Origin: CAYYIS01 sp964470965
GTDB taxonomy: Bacteria > JAAXHH01 > JABIQT01
NCBI GenBank assembly: GCA_964470965.1
Contig: CAYYIS010000073.1
Span: forward strand, 1 to 17,793
DNA: 17,793 nt
Direction: 5' to 3'
Part shown: one piece after another, positions 7,948-15,705 of the stretch
Layout: the number at the start of each line of letters is the position of its first letter
Position numbering within the stretch: position 1 is the stretch's first letter
Notes under the pieces: generated by a model
What the model was told of the DNA's origin: nothing
The model's database searches: none
Seen by the model: the letters and a program-made list of their open reading frames with translations, nothing else
Made by a program: the position numbers and the translations under genes

Positions 7948-8146
7948 TATTATTCATGGGTGCATGGCCAGTAAAGATTTTAAACCCTTCAGACCTGGGG
8001 GACATGCTCACACATCATTTTTTCGGCTGACTGGCTTGAATCGCCGATTCCAGTAACTGACCCGGACGATTCCGGATCGAAAGCTACCTCTCTGAATGAA
8101 CTGGCAGTCGATGAAGCCTTACTACAATGTTTGTCATATAGCCTAA

Positions 8147-8347
8147 CAGTTGAAAAGAACCGACTGTTGGTATATGCATGAAGCCGGTTTTCCTATGGAA
8201 AATCCCCCATGAGATGTTGATCATTCGGGAGTTTGCGGTCGATATGGTGGGGCCTTTGAAATTCCAATTGACGGGCAAGAATTCGTCATGGTCCATGCGG
8301 TGGAATCATCCGGCAGTACGTTTCTGTCGGGACTGATTCAGCATTGA
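8147..8347 (+). pseudogene. Possible gene remnant, family not recognised
   Basis: One frame after a TAA reads a protein-like segment (CWYMHEAGFPMENPP), a TGA at 8210-8212, then a second one (YGGAFEIPIDGQEFVMVHAV, continuing ESSGSTFLSGLIQH) to TGA 8345-8347. The stretch just upstream (from about 8008) is also open in another frame and ends at 8176-8178. No start codon with a ribosome binding site is visible and I cannot name a family. The composition looks like coding sequence rather than spacer, so a decayed gene is possible. The evidence is weak. Confidence 0.25.
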
Positions 8348-8451
8348 ATCGAACATTTCAGGGGAACCCGACTGTAACAGTTATACTTAAACTAAATGGT
8401 TTCCGGCCTCTGCCGGGAAGACGGGCGTTAGGAAATGCCGGAGGTAATAAT

Positions 8452-10494
8452 ATGCAGTCTGTTATAGGTAGAACGCTCCTCCACTTCCTCTTCACCATCA
8501 TACTCCTCTCGATCACCAACACCACTTTTGGCAGGGACAGCACTGACGCAGGGCGCCCCATCACCATCGACGATTTTTTTGGGATAAAGAACATAGGCGA
8601 TCCTCAAGTCAGCCCGGATGACGAATGGTTGGCGTATACAGTTGCTGAGACGGATCTGGAGAACGACAAGCGGGAGACACGCATATGGATGAAGTCGCTA
8701 GCCGGAGGCGAGGCTATTCCCATGACCGCGAAAGGTTATTCGGCGAGCCGCCCCCGATGGAGTCCGGACGGAAAATACCTTTCCTTTAATGCAGCGAAAA
8801 ACGACGGTAAATCACAAGTCTGGACACTTAACCGCATGGGCGGAGAATCGCAGCAGCTGACAAATGTCGAACAGGGCATAAGCGGTTACGAATGGTCGCC
8901 TGACGGGTCGCGAATTCTGCTTTCCATAAAGGATGATGCGGACGTCGACAAAGACGAAAATGAAAAGGAAAAACCGGAACCCTGGGTGATCAACCGGCTG
9001 CAGTTCAAACGGGATAATACAGGTTACCTTGATACGCTAAGGACACACCTGTATGTATACAATGTGGCGGACAGCAGTTTGACCCAGATTACCTCAGGCC
9101 CCTATGATGATTCCCAGGCGGTGTGGAGTCCAGATGGCGCCCTGATCGCGTTCGTTTCCAATCGGACGCCGGAGCCGGACGGCAGTAGCAATTCGGACAT
9201 CTGGATCGTCGATCCGGAAAATACGGACAAAGGTGAGACGCTGATTCAGGTGACGACCAACCCCGGCAGCGATTCTTCACCTGCCTGGAGTCCAGACGGT
9301 GCCTGGCTCACCTACACCACAGTCATTCAGCCGGATTTAATTTGGTATGCAACGCGTCACCTGGCGGTCATTTCAGTTGAGGGTGGTGAGCCGCACGTTC
9401 TAACTGAGTCCCTGGATCGTCGGGTGTCATCGCCTCGGTTTTCGCCGGACGGGCGGCACATAACTTTTTTGCTGGAAGACAGCGCCGAACGTCATCTGGC
9501 GCGGATCGATGTCGACGGCAGGAATCTCACGCGTATCATTCCAGGTCAGAGAAGCGTGCGTACGTATATGACGCATAGGAACGGTCGAATCGCCACTGTC
9601 ATCAGCACTCCGCGTATTCCCGGTGAGATCTACCTGCACGATCAGGCCGGCCTCCGCAAGCTCACCGCTGTAAACGAAAGCCTGTTTTCCGACATACGTC
9701 TCGGTGAGGTGGAGAACGTTACCTTCAACAGCAAGGACGGGACGGAAATAGAGGGATTCATCATCAAACCGCCGGGTTTTGATCCCCGGTTCAAGTATCC
9801 CACCTTATTAAGGATACACGGCGGACCGGTAGCCCAGTATGACTTCGCATTCAAATACGAAGCCCAGTTATTCGCAGCCAACGGCTACGTGGTCGTGATG
9901 ACCAATCCCAGAGGGTCTGCCGGCTATGGCCAAAAATTCTCCATGGGCATTTATCAGAACTGGGGCGAAAAAGATTTTGAGGACGTGGTCGCAGGTGTGG
10001 ACTATGCCATCGCGCAGGGCTATTCGGATCCCGAACGGCTCGGTGTTGGCGGATGGTCCTACGGTGGAATCCTTACCAACTACGTCATCACGAAGACCGA
10101 TCGCTTCAAAGGAGCAATCACCGGCGCCAGCGAGGTGCTGTACCGATCTAATTACGGGCACGATCATTATCAGTTGCAGTGGGAAAAAGAGCTTGGTCTG
10201 CCGTGGCGAAACAGCGAGGCGTGGGAGCGAATTTCCCCGTTCAACTACGTGGAGAACATCGTCACGCCGACACTCATCATGGGCGGTGAAAAAGACTGGA
10301 ACGTGCCTATCCTGAACTCGGAGCAGCTTTATCAGGCTTTACGCCGTCTGGGACGCACGACCCAACTGGTCGTCTATCCGGGCGAACACCACGGTATCCG
10401 GAAACCCACGTTCCAAAAAGACAGGTATGAGCGGTACCTGGAGTGGTATGGGAAGTATGTGAAAGCTGCGGTGCCCGCAAGTTCGGCCCAATGA
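8452..10494 (+). CDS. S9 family peptidase (prolyl oligopeptidase / acylaminoacyl-peptidase type), secreted
   Basis: Serine peptidase that cleaves short peptides, often after Pro or from blocked N-termini. ATG 8452 is chosen because GGAGGT sits six bases upstream and the protein then begins with a signal peptide (TLLHFLFTIILLSITNTTFG). An in-frame TTG at 8344 would put 36 poorly supported residues before it. Residues 30-420 form a beta-propeller with repeated TolB/PD40 motifs: PRWSPDGKYLSF (about 99), YEWSPDGSRI (146), AVWSPDGALIAF (222), PAWSPDGAWLTY (276) and PRFSPDGRHITF (326). The C-terminal alpha/beta hydrolase domain carries the triad S536 (GGWSYGG), D615 (GGEKDWNVP) and H647 (GEHHGI), with RIHGGP before the oxyanion hole. 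At 680 residues it is normal for the family. It appears monocistronic. It probably works outside the cytoplasm on scavenged peptides. Confidence 0.95.
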   Translation: MQSVIGRTLLHFLFTIILLSITNTTFGRDSTDAGRPITIDDFFGIKNIGDPQVSPDDEWLAYTVAETDLENDKRETRIWMKSLAGGEAIPMTAKGYSASRPRWSPDGKYLSFNAAKNDGKSQVWTLNRMGGESQQLTNVEQGISGYEWSPDGSRILLSIKDDADVDKDENEKEKPEPWVINRLQFKRDNTGYLDTLRTHLYVYNVADSSLTQITSGPYDDSQAVWSPDGALIAFVSNRTPEPDGSSNSDIWIVDPENTDKGETLIQVTTNPGSDSSPAWSPDGAWLTYTTVIQPDLIWYATRHLAVISVEGGEPHVLTESLDRRVSSPRFSPDGRHITFLLEDSAERHLARIDVDGRNLTRIIPGQRSVRTYMTHRNGRIATVISTPRIPGEIYLHDQAGLRKLTAVNESLFSDIRLGEVENVTFNSKDGTEIEGFIIKPPGFDPRFKYPTLLRIHGGPVAQYDFAFKYEAQLFAANGYVVVMTNPRGSAGYGQKFSMGIYQNWGEKDFEDVVAGVDYAIAQGYSDPERLGVGGWSYGGILTNYVITKTDRFKGAITGASEVLYRSNYGHDHYQLQWEKELGLPWRNSEAWERISPFNYVENIVTPTLIMGGEKDWNVPILNSEQLYQALRRLGRTTQLVVYPGEHHGIRKPTFQKDRYERYLEWYGKYVKAAVPASSAQ

Positions 10495-10609
10495 AGCGGA
10501 ATGTGGCGAGGTGTTATCCCGATCGAATCCCTCAAGATATGATTAAAAGATGACAATTCCCGGTATTGTTGTTTACTTCAAAGCTGTATTTTCATTGTTT
10601 ATGATACAT

Positions 10610-10865
10610 CCACAGGTAGCCATCCTGTGCATCACCGTTCAGGATTTTGATACCTACAAAAAGGATGTAGACGCCACGTTTCAAGCAAACCGCGGTAAGA
10701 GGACCTACGCCCGTGAATGTGAAATTACCGGGAGACGACAAAGCCGTCGTTACGGGTTCGATTCAGAGCGACGCAGTGACCAATAAAACGCGAATCAACA
10801 GAATGTGGCGATCGTATCATGGGCGCCTTCCCTTAATGAGATTGCCACCGTTTTCCTGTTCATGA
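10610..10865 (+). pseudogene. Possible gene remnant between the S9 peptidase and the deacetylase
   Basis: This gap of about 390 bases has two coding-like pieces in different frames: VAILCITVQDFDTYKKDVDA with TFQ (frame of 10550), then TPVNVKLPGDDKAVVTGSIQ and SDAVTNKTRINRMW, ending at TGA 10863-10865. Joining them would need a shift near 10680-10700. An ATG exists at 10550 but has no ribosome binding site. No family is recognised. It could be a small frameshifted protein or chance, and it stops 24 bp before the deacetylase start. Confidence 0.22.
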
Positions 10866-10889
10866 TTCCAGAGTAGTCCGGAGGAGACC

Positions 10890-11792
10890 ATGTCCTTTTA
10901 TGTTGCGGCTTATGATACGGAAGCGGTGTATCCCTGGTGGGAAAAGCAGCGACGAGGGGAAAACGGGTTCGCCTATGCGCCCGATCGCGTGGATGAATTC
11001 CTGGCCGGTGTCCGGGCCGTAGCCGAGGCGCACCTTGAACGGGAGATACCGGCTTCCTTCTTCCTGGTCGCCAAGATGCTCGAACTGGTCGGTCCAGAAT
11101 TACGATCCGTCCTCGATTACCCGCTGTTCGATATCCAGAGCCATACATTCACACATCCCGGCCTGATCGGTCTCGACGGGGACGCGCCCCGGTTAAAGTA
11201 TGAGTTGATGGATTCCCGGAAACTGATTGAAGATACGTTCGGCCGCCCGGTAAACGGCCTGACGGCCCCCGGCGGCTATCCAAGCGGGTTCTCGGGGCAT
11301 CCACGTGTCTTGGAGGCGGTTTGGGAGGCCGGATATCGTTACACCCGCAGCTTAGGCACCGGTCCCGACGGCACCATGCCTGCCCCGCTGAATCTACCGT
11401 TCTGGTATACTCAGGACGGTTTTCCGAATCTGCTCGAGACACCGTCTCACGCCTGGCATGACAACATCCTCACCGGCCAGCCCGGCAGTGTGCATTGGCC
11501 GCCGATTTTGCCCTGGCCATATCCTGCCGTGATGCCAGATGACGCAAAAGGAGTGTACGAAGCATACGCCCCGGGCATAGACTATTGCACAGATCGAAAC
11601 CTTACATATTATATGCCAATTTTCCATCCTTGGTCTATCTATCGGATCGATGAACAGGCCGGTCAGATCGCCCTCCTGCTCGCACATGCCCGTAAGAGAA
11701 TGAAAATGATATCCTGTGCTGAACTCTATCAGTATTTCATCGATGATCGGGCACGGGCACCGGACGAGATGATTTTGGGTTATTTGACGTAA
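10890..11792 (+). CDS. Polysaccharide deacetylase family (NodB-like) protein
   Basis: Metal-dependent amide hydrolase of carbohydrate esterase family 4, which removes N-acyl groups from amino sugars or, in the PuuE/PgdA-like branch, opens other amides. The 300-residue chain is a single NodB-like barrel without a signal peptide. Motif 1 is AAYDTE with D9 (canonical TFDD). Motif 2 is SHTFTHP with H85 and H89, the metal-binding H-x-x-x-H. Motif 3 is TAPGGYPSG (125-133) in place of RxPY. Later LETPSHAWHD and MPIFHPW may supply motifs 4 and 5. ATG 10890 has GGAGG five bases upstream. The cytoplasmic location and altered motif 3 suggest a small soluble substrate rather than cell-wall polymer; that is inference. 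It starts a plus-strand run with the aldolase and the NHL protein, though the gaps (about 266 and 137 bp) are wide for an operon. Confidence 0.85.
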   Translation: MSFYVAAYDTEAVYPWWEKQRRGENGFAYAPDRVDEFLAGVRAVAEAHLEREIPASFFLVAKMLELVGPELRSVLDYPLFDIQSHTFTHPGLIGLDGDAPRLKYELMDSRKLIEDTFGRPVNGLTAPGGYPSGFSGHPRVLEAVWEAGYRYTRSLGTGPDGTMPAPLNLPFWYTQDGFPNLLETPSHAWHDNILTGQPGSVHWPPILPWPYPAVMPDDAKGVYEAYAPGIDYCTDRNLTYYMPIFHPWSIYRIDEQAGQIALLLAHARKRMKMISCAELYQYFIDDRARAPDEMILGYLT

Positions 11793-11844
11793 TTAAGGCG
11801 GTTATGAAGATAGGATTGTGGGCACGGGCTATTCCTTGATGTTT

Positions 11845-11872
11845 GGTGGTCAGTACAGGGTGGTCAGTACAG
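11845..11872. repeat. Perfect 14-bp tandem duplication
   Basis: GGTGGTCAGTACAG occurs twice with no spacer (11845-11858 and 11859-11872) in the gap between the deacetylase and aldolase genes. It looks like a local slippage duplication or a pair of direct binding half-sites. The rest of the gap (11793-12058) holds no gene. Confidence 0.85.
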
Positions 11873-12058
11873 AAGGTGCTGTGAAAAATGTGAGTATCAT
11901 TTCGAATTCCGAATTTTTTGGCCAAGCGGTGTTCGCCGTCTTTTTAAACAAGCTCTGAAAGCCGTTGCGGGATGGAGGAATGGTTGCCGCCCATATTAAC
12001 CGGGCGGCGTGCGATTGGTTTCCGTTTTATTCTTAACAGTGAAAGGACAAACACATCA

Positions 12059-12946
12059 ATGTCAAATTTCCAGGGCATTTTTCCTGCTATCGTTTCACCG
12101 GTGACATCGGATGGAAGGCTGAACGAGGCGGCTTTCCGTGCTGTCATCGAATTCAACATACAGGCCGGGGTTCAGGGCTTCTGGGTAGCGGGCGGGACGG
12201 GCGAAAGTATTCTGCTGGGCGATGAGGTAAATCAGCGTATCGCGGAGGTGGTCGAGGATCAGTCAGGAGGCCGTGTCAAAAACATCATGCACGTGGGGGC
12301 CCCAACCACGGCGCGGTCCCTGGCCCTGGCGGAACATGCCGCGAAGGTCGGTGTGGCGGCTATCTGCTGCGTACCGCCCTTTTTTTACCCGCGAACCGAC
12401 GAGGAGATCATCGGGTTTTATCGCACGGTAGCCGCGGCTGCCGACCTGCCGCTGTTCGTATACAACCTTCCCTCGGCCACGGGCGTAGAAATCACCCCCG
12501 CTTTGATGCGGAAGATCCGGGACGAAGTGCCTCAACTGGCTGGTCTCAAGCATTCGGCACAGACCTTCGTTAACGTACAGGCCTTCGCGAAATTGGGTCT
12601 TTCCTGTTTGATTGGAAACAAGGCGTTGATGCTGCCGGCCATGACCATCGGTGCCACGGGTTGCGTAGACGGACCGCCGGTCATCGTGCCAGAGCGCTGG
12701 GTGGAAATTTGGCAGGCCTACAAATCCGGTGACCTTGCCGCTGCCGAAGCGGCCCAGATTCGCGCCTGCCAGACATGGGATAAAATCAATTCCTGCGGCG
12801 GTCAGTTTCATGCAATCGCCAAGGCCGCCCTGAGCGAACGCCTTGGTATAGATTGCGGCGCGCCAATCCCACCGGGGTTGCCGATTACGTCAGAGCAGCG
12901 TGCGACTTTGAGGCGGTGCCTGGACGAACTGGGACTGATCCGCTGA
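12059..12946 (+). CDS. Dihydrodipicolinate synthase/N-acetylneuraminate lyase family aldolase
   Basis: Class I, Schiff-base aldolase of the DapA/NanA/KDG-aldolase superfamily, which makes or breaks C-C bonds using pyruvate or a related keto acid. The ATG at 12059 (AAAGGA upstream) gives 295 residues, the usual length. The open frame extends 29 codons further upstream to 11972 but without homology. Key residues are the carboxylate-binding GGTGES (45-50, usually GTTGE), Y135 in VYNLPSATG, and the Schiff-base Lys K164 in AGLKHSAQTF. The cysteine-rich CCVPPFFYP (103-111) is the usual PPYY loop in altered form. The true substrate is not resolvable. DapA proper is normally near lysine genes and none are here, so a catabolic keto-acid or sugar-acid aldolase or lyase is more likely. 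The next gene, the NHL protein, starts 137 bp downstream. Confidence 0.93.
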   Translation: MSNFQGIFPAIVSPVTSDGRLNEAAFRAVIEFNIQAGVQGFWVAGGTGESILLGDEVNQRIAEVVEDQSGGRVKNIMHVGAPTTARSLALAEHAAKVGVAAICCVPPFFYPRTDEEIIGFYRTVAAAADLPLFVYNLPSATGVEITPALMRKIRDEVPQLAGLKHSAQTFVNVQAFAKLGLSCLIGNKALMLPAMTIGATGCVDGPPVIVPERWVEIWQAYKSGDLAAAEAAQIRACQTWDKINSCGGQFHAIAKAALSERLGIDCGAPIPPGLPITSEQRATLRRCLDELGLIR

Positions 12947-13083
12947 TTTGTTTCATCAACCATATCCCTGTAAGACTTGATGATACGGAGGCGACTTCAC
13001 AGGTGGTATCGGCATTGCTCGGGTCGGCTGAACTTGTTCCGTTGAAGAAACTGAACCGACTAATCAATAACACAGGAATTACA

Positions 13084-14100
13084 ATGATAAAGATAGGAAG
13101 CGGAGAAAACACCTACAAATGGGTAGACCAGTGGGCATCGTACCCCGATACGGAGAGGGTCCGGGCAGGTTGGGTACACCCGGGGATGATCATCAGTGGT
13201 GCGGGGGAGTTGTATACGACCAATACGTGCGAACCCGCGGTGCTGGTTTATGATCTTGCCGGCACCCTGCTGCGTTCCTGGGATGCCGGCGGCGCCGAGG
13301 TCCATGATTTAACGCTGGTGGAGGAAGACGGCCTTGAATACCTGTGGATTACGGACAACGGATCCAAACGCCAGCCGGAGATCGGTTACGATTACCCACG
13401 GGAAAGTCCGGTGACGTCAGGCCGTGTGTTCAAGACGACGCTGGACGGCGAGGTGGTAATGCACCTGGGATTGCCGGATCTGCCGGATTATGAAGATAGT
13501 CGTTGCGCCGTTACCGAGACGGCGGTGAACGAAGAGCGCCACGGCGGCAACGGTGATATCTGGGTGGCCGACGGATATGGAGAGAGTTTGGTTCACCGGT
13601 ACGATAAAACTGGCAACTATATTGGCACGCTCAACGGTGAGGAGGGGGGTGGCAGGTTTAACTGCCCCCATGGCATTTTTGTCGATACGAGAAAATCAGA
13701 GCCGGAAATCTACGTGGCGGACCGGGCGAACGGGCGGATACAAGTTTACGATCCCGCTGGCAGGTTCAAGCGGGCATTCGGCGACGAATTCCTGACGCTT
13801 CCAAGCACAATGGTGTCGCATGGGGATCAGCTGATTATCGGGCAGCTAAGCGCCAAACTCACCGTGGTGGATCTGGAAGACAACCTGGTCTGCCACCTGG
13901 GCGCCAACGACTCCGTATGCGACGTGGACGGCTGGCCCAACAACCGCGACACGGCCGGCAAGGTCATCCCCACAACCCTCCTGGAAGAGGGCAAATTCAA
14001 CAGTCCCCATGGGCTAACCGTGGATGCCTCCGGCAACCTCTACATCGCCGAATGGCTCATTGGAGGGAGGGTGACGAAGCTGGAGAGATTGGATCAATGA
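13084..14100 (+). CDS. NHL-repeat beta-propeller protein (peptidylglycine-amidating-lyase-like)
   Basis: 338-residue six-bladed propeller. The start is ATG 13084 with AGGA six bases upstream; the open frame reaches back to 12853 inside the aldolase gene but has no sign of being translated there. NHL blades are visible as repeated pattern pairs: AGWVHPGMIISGAGELYTTN, VHDLTLVEEDG with LWITDNG, ERHGGNGDIWVADGYG, FNCPHGIFVD (H196) with EIYVADRANGRIQVYDPAGR, and FNSPHGLTVD (H309) with NLYIAEWLIGGR. The spaced HG motifs resemble those of the propeller of peptidyl-hydroxyglycine lyase, whose metal-binding His lie in such loops. No signal peptide is seen. Similar whole-length proteins are, as I recall, common in Latescibacteria-like genomes without a known function. 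It ends 9 bp from the convergent M81 gene. Role unknown; ligand binding or a lyase/lactonase reaction are options. Confidence 0.85.
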   Translation: MIKIGSGENTYKWVDQWASYPDTERVRAGWVHPGMIISGAGELYTTNTCEPAVLVYDLAGTLLRSWDAGGAEVHDLTLVEEDGLEYLWITDNGSKRQPEIGYDYPRESPVTSGRVFKTTLDGEVVMHLGLPDLPDYEDSRCAVTETAVNEERHGGNGDIWVADGYGESLVHRYDKTGNYIGTLNGEEGGGRFNCPHGIFVDTRKSEPEIYVADRANGRIQVYDPAGRFKRAFGDEFLTLPSTMVSHGDQLIIGQLSAKLTVVDLEDNLVCHLGANDSVCDVDGWPNNRDTAGKVIPTTLLEEGKFNSPHGLTVDASGNLYIAEWLIGGRVTKLERLDQ

Positions 14101-14109
14101 AAAGACGAA

Positions 14110-15546
14110 TCAATATACCTCAACATACGGCTCATACGTCATATCCGGATCTAATGGATAAATGGGTCTGGGAACATACCGGTGCCCCAGAGTAGGTATA
14201 TTGGGGCTGGCGGCGCCGGGGACGTCGATAGTCATGTTTCGTTCTGCCCATTCGTCGTACCATTCGTACGGGGTATGGGGCAGTTTCTGTATGATGACGT
14301 CAAACGATTTCGGATCCTGTCCGAAGTCCGAGTACATCCATCTATCGCAGAGGGTGCCGCCCTCGGTCGCCATGAAGATCGTTATGTTGTCGGCATGGAG
14401 CACCGCGATCCGCACCTGGTCCCGCCTGCCGAGTATTTCCACGGTACCGGTAACATCTACAGGCGAAAACCGGGGGTCCTTAGTACCGCCCAGAGGCACG
14501 GTGATGGTCTGGCCCACACCGGCTGCTACAGCAGATTCCACGGCCGGCTCGTCTCTGATGGGGAACAATACCTTTCCCTTGTAATCGGTCTCCAGGAAGC
14601 CTTTAAGGATGGTGTTGCTGGTTCCGGGTGCCCCGGAACTGGTGGCGTCCGCAGCGTCCGATAAGATTACCGCCCCGTTGGCTTTCTTGGCGGTTTCGAT
14701 AGCATCCTCAACGCTATAAAGTACGCATTGCATACGTTCCCGCATATCCCAGAAATTCTGTGCTATCCGCAGCGCCTCCTTTTCCGCCAGGTCCCTGTTG
14801 TCGTCGGTTATGACCAGGCACCGGGAGCCCTGCTCCGGACAATCCGTTGGCGGGTGGCCTAGCATGATGCCGCCGGCCAGCACATCGTCACGCTCTTCGA
14901 GCCGTTCCAGATGGCGAATGAATGTGCCGTGAACGCCGGTTGCGGTCTTGAGCTCGTCGCCACGCACCATGGTCGGAGTGTAGACACTGGCCATGACCGG
15001 TTTTGCACCGTCGAGAATACGTAGCAGGACGGTGGCGGCGCGTTCCCCAGTTTCGTACCAGTCGATATGCGGATACGTGTGCAGGATGGTGGCGGCGTCC
15101 ATATTTTGGAGCATGCGGCGGGTTATGGTGCCGTGCATGTCGAATGATGGCACGATCGGAACCTCCGGTCCCATAATCCTGCGTACCTCCTGAAGCACAT
15201 ACCCCTCCGGATCCTTCTCGATTTCTGCGGCCATGGCACCATGCATATTGAGATACACCCCGTCTATCCCGTCCTTGTTGCGCTCGATAGCCTCCAGCAG
15301 TTCCGAAGTGACATGCTCAAAACAGGAATGGGTGATAGTGCCTCCCGCCCCCATGGTAGCACCGTAGGAGGGGACGACCTCTACGTCGGACCGTTGGGAA
15401 AAAATGTTCAGCGCACCACCCATTACGCCTTCCGTTTCATCGATGAGATCGTCACCGGCACGGACGCTGAAATCCTCGAATTCGGTATTGTTGGGATGAA
15501 AGTCGTTTGTTTCCTGAAAATAGGCTCCAACCAGTATTCTAAGCAT
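14110..15546 (-). CDS. M81 family metallopeptidase (MlrC / microcystinase C-like)
   Basis: Zinc hydrolase of the family of MlrC, which finishes breakdown of linearised microcystin. Most members outside microcystin degraders have unknown substrates. The ATG at 15546 is chosen because AGAGAGGA sits five bases upstream and the conserved opening RILVGAYFQETNDFHP follows; a longer in-frame start at 15663 adds residues without homology. Length is 478. The putative zinc ligands D136 and H138 (SFDMHG) and H160 (TYPHIDWYETG) have the same 2 and 22 residue spacing as D167, H169 and H191 of MlrC. The N-terminal DUF1485 part has YLNMHGAM (98-105); the C-terminal MlrC part has DAADATSSGAPGTSN. No signal peptide. 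It is the third gene of the minus-strand run after the two dioxygenases, with a 159 bp gap. A role in opening peptide-like or amide substrates fits the window. Confidence 0.93.
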   Translation of the reverse strand: MLRILVGAYFQETNDFHPNNTEFEDFSVRAGDDLIDETEGVMGGALNIFSQRSDVEVVPSYGATMGAGGTITHSCFEHVTSELLEAIERNKDGIDGVYLNMHGAMAAEIEKDPEGYVLQEVRRIMGPEVPIVPSFDMHGTITRRMLQNMDAATILHTYPHIDWYETGERAATVLLRILDGAKPVMASVYTPTMVRGDELKTATGVHGTFIRHLERLEERDDVLAGGIMLGHPPTDCPEQGSRCLVITDDNRDLAEKEALRIAQNFWDMRERMQCVLYSVEDAIETAKKANGAVILSDAADATSSGAPGTSNTILKGFLETDYKGKVLFPIRDEPAVESAVAAGVGQTITVPLGGTKDPRFSPVDVTGTVEILGRRDQVRIAVLHADNITIFMATEGGTLCDRWMYSDFGQDPKSFDVIIQKLPHTPYEWYDEWAERNMTIDVPGAASPNIPTLGHRYVPRPIYPLDPDMTYEPYVEVY

Positions 15547-15679
15547 GGTTTCCTCTCTGATTGTTGTCTTGTGCACGCTAATTTGATCCGCAGCCCCGGC
15601 CTTCCCCGGGATGTCGGAAGGGGTGGAGGCAGGCACAGCCTGTCTCATACGCAAGTGGTACACGGCCCCTTGGGTGCGG

Positions 15680-15705
15680 GATCCCTGGGGGATTCATTTT
15701 ACTCC
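15680..15705. repeat. 3' flank copy shared with the paralogous gene (16632-16658)
   Basis: The 26 bases just past the stop of dioxygenase copy 2 (plus-strand GATCCCTGGGGGATTCATT...) align with the 27 bases past the stop of copy 1 at 16632-16658 (GATCCCTGCGGAATTCATT...), with a few mismatches and a one-base gap. Similarity reaching into noncoding sequence shows that the duplicated unit included the gene's 3' flank. Confidence 0.75.

Noticed and set aside
8200..8215. TGA inside the remnant as a recoded selenocysteine or suppressed stop
   Set aside because: No following hairpin of SECIS type was evident, the family is unknown and the upstream frame is also broken, so decay is the simpler reading.
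8344..8451. 36-residue upstream extension of the S9 peptidase from TTG 8344
   Set aside because: ATG 8452 has GGAGGT at ideal spacing and yields a proper signal peptide; the extension would bury it.
12853..13083. N-terminal extension of the NHL protein overlapping the aldolase gene
   Set aside because: The extension is out of frame with the aldolase and lacks homology. ATG 13084 has a good AGGA site and begins at the conserved family start.
15547..15663. 39-residue extension of the M81 protein
   Set aside because: The ATG at 15546 has a strong AGAGAGGA site and starts exactly at the conserved opening of the family.
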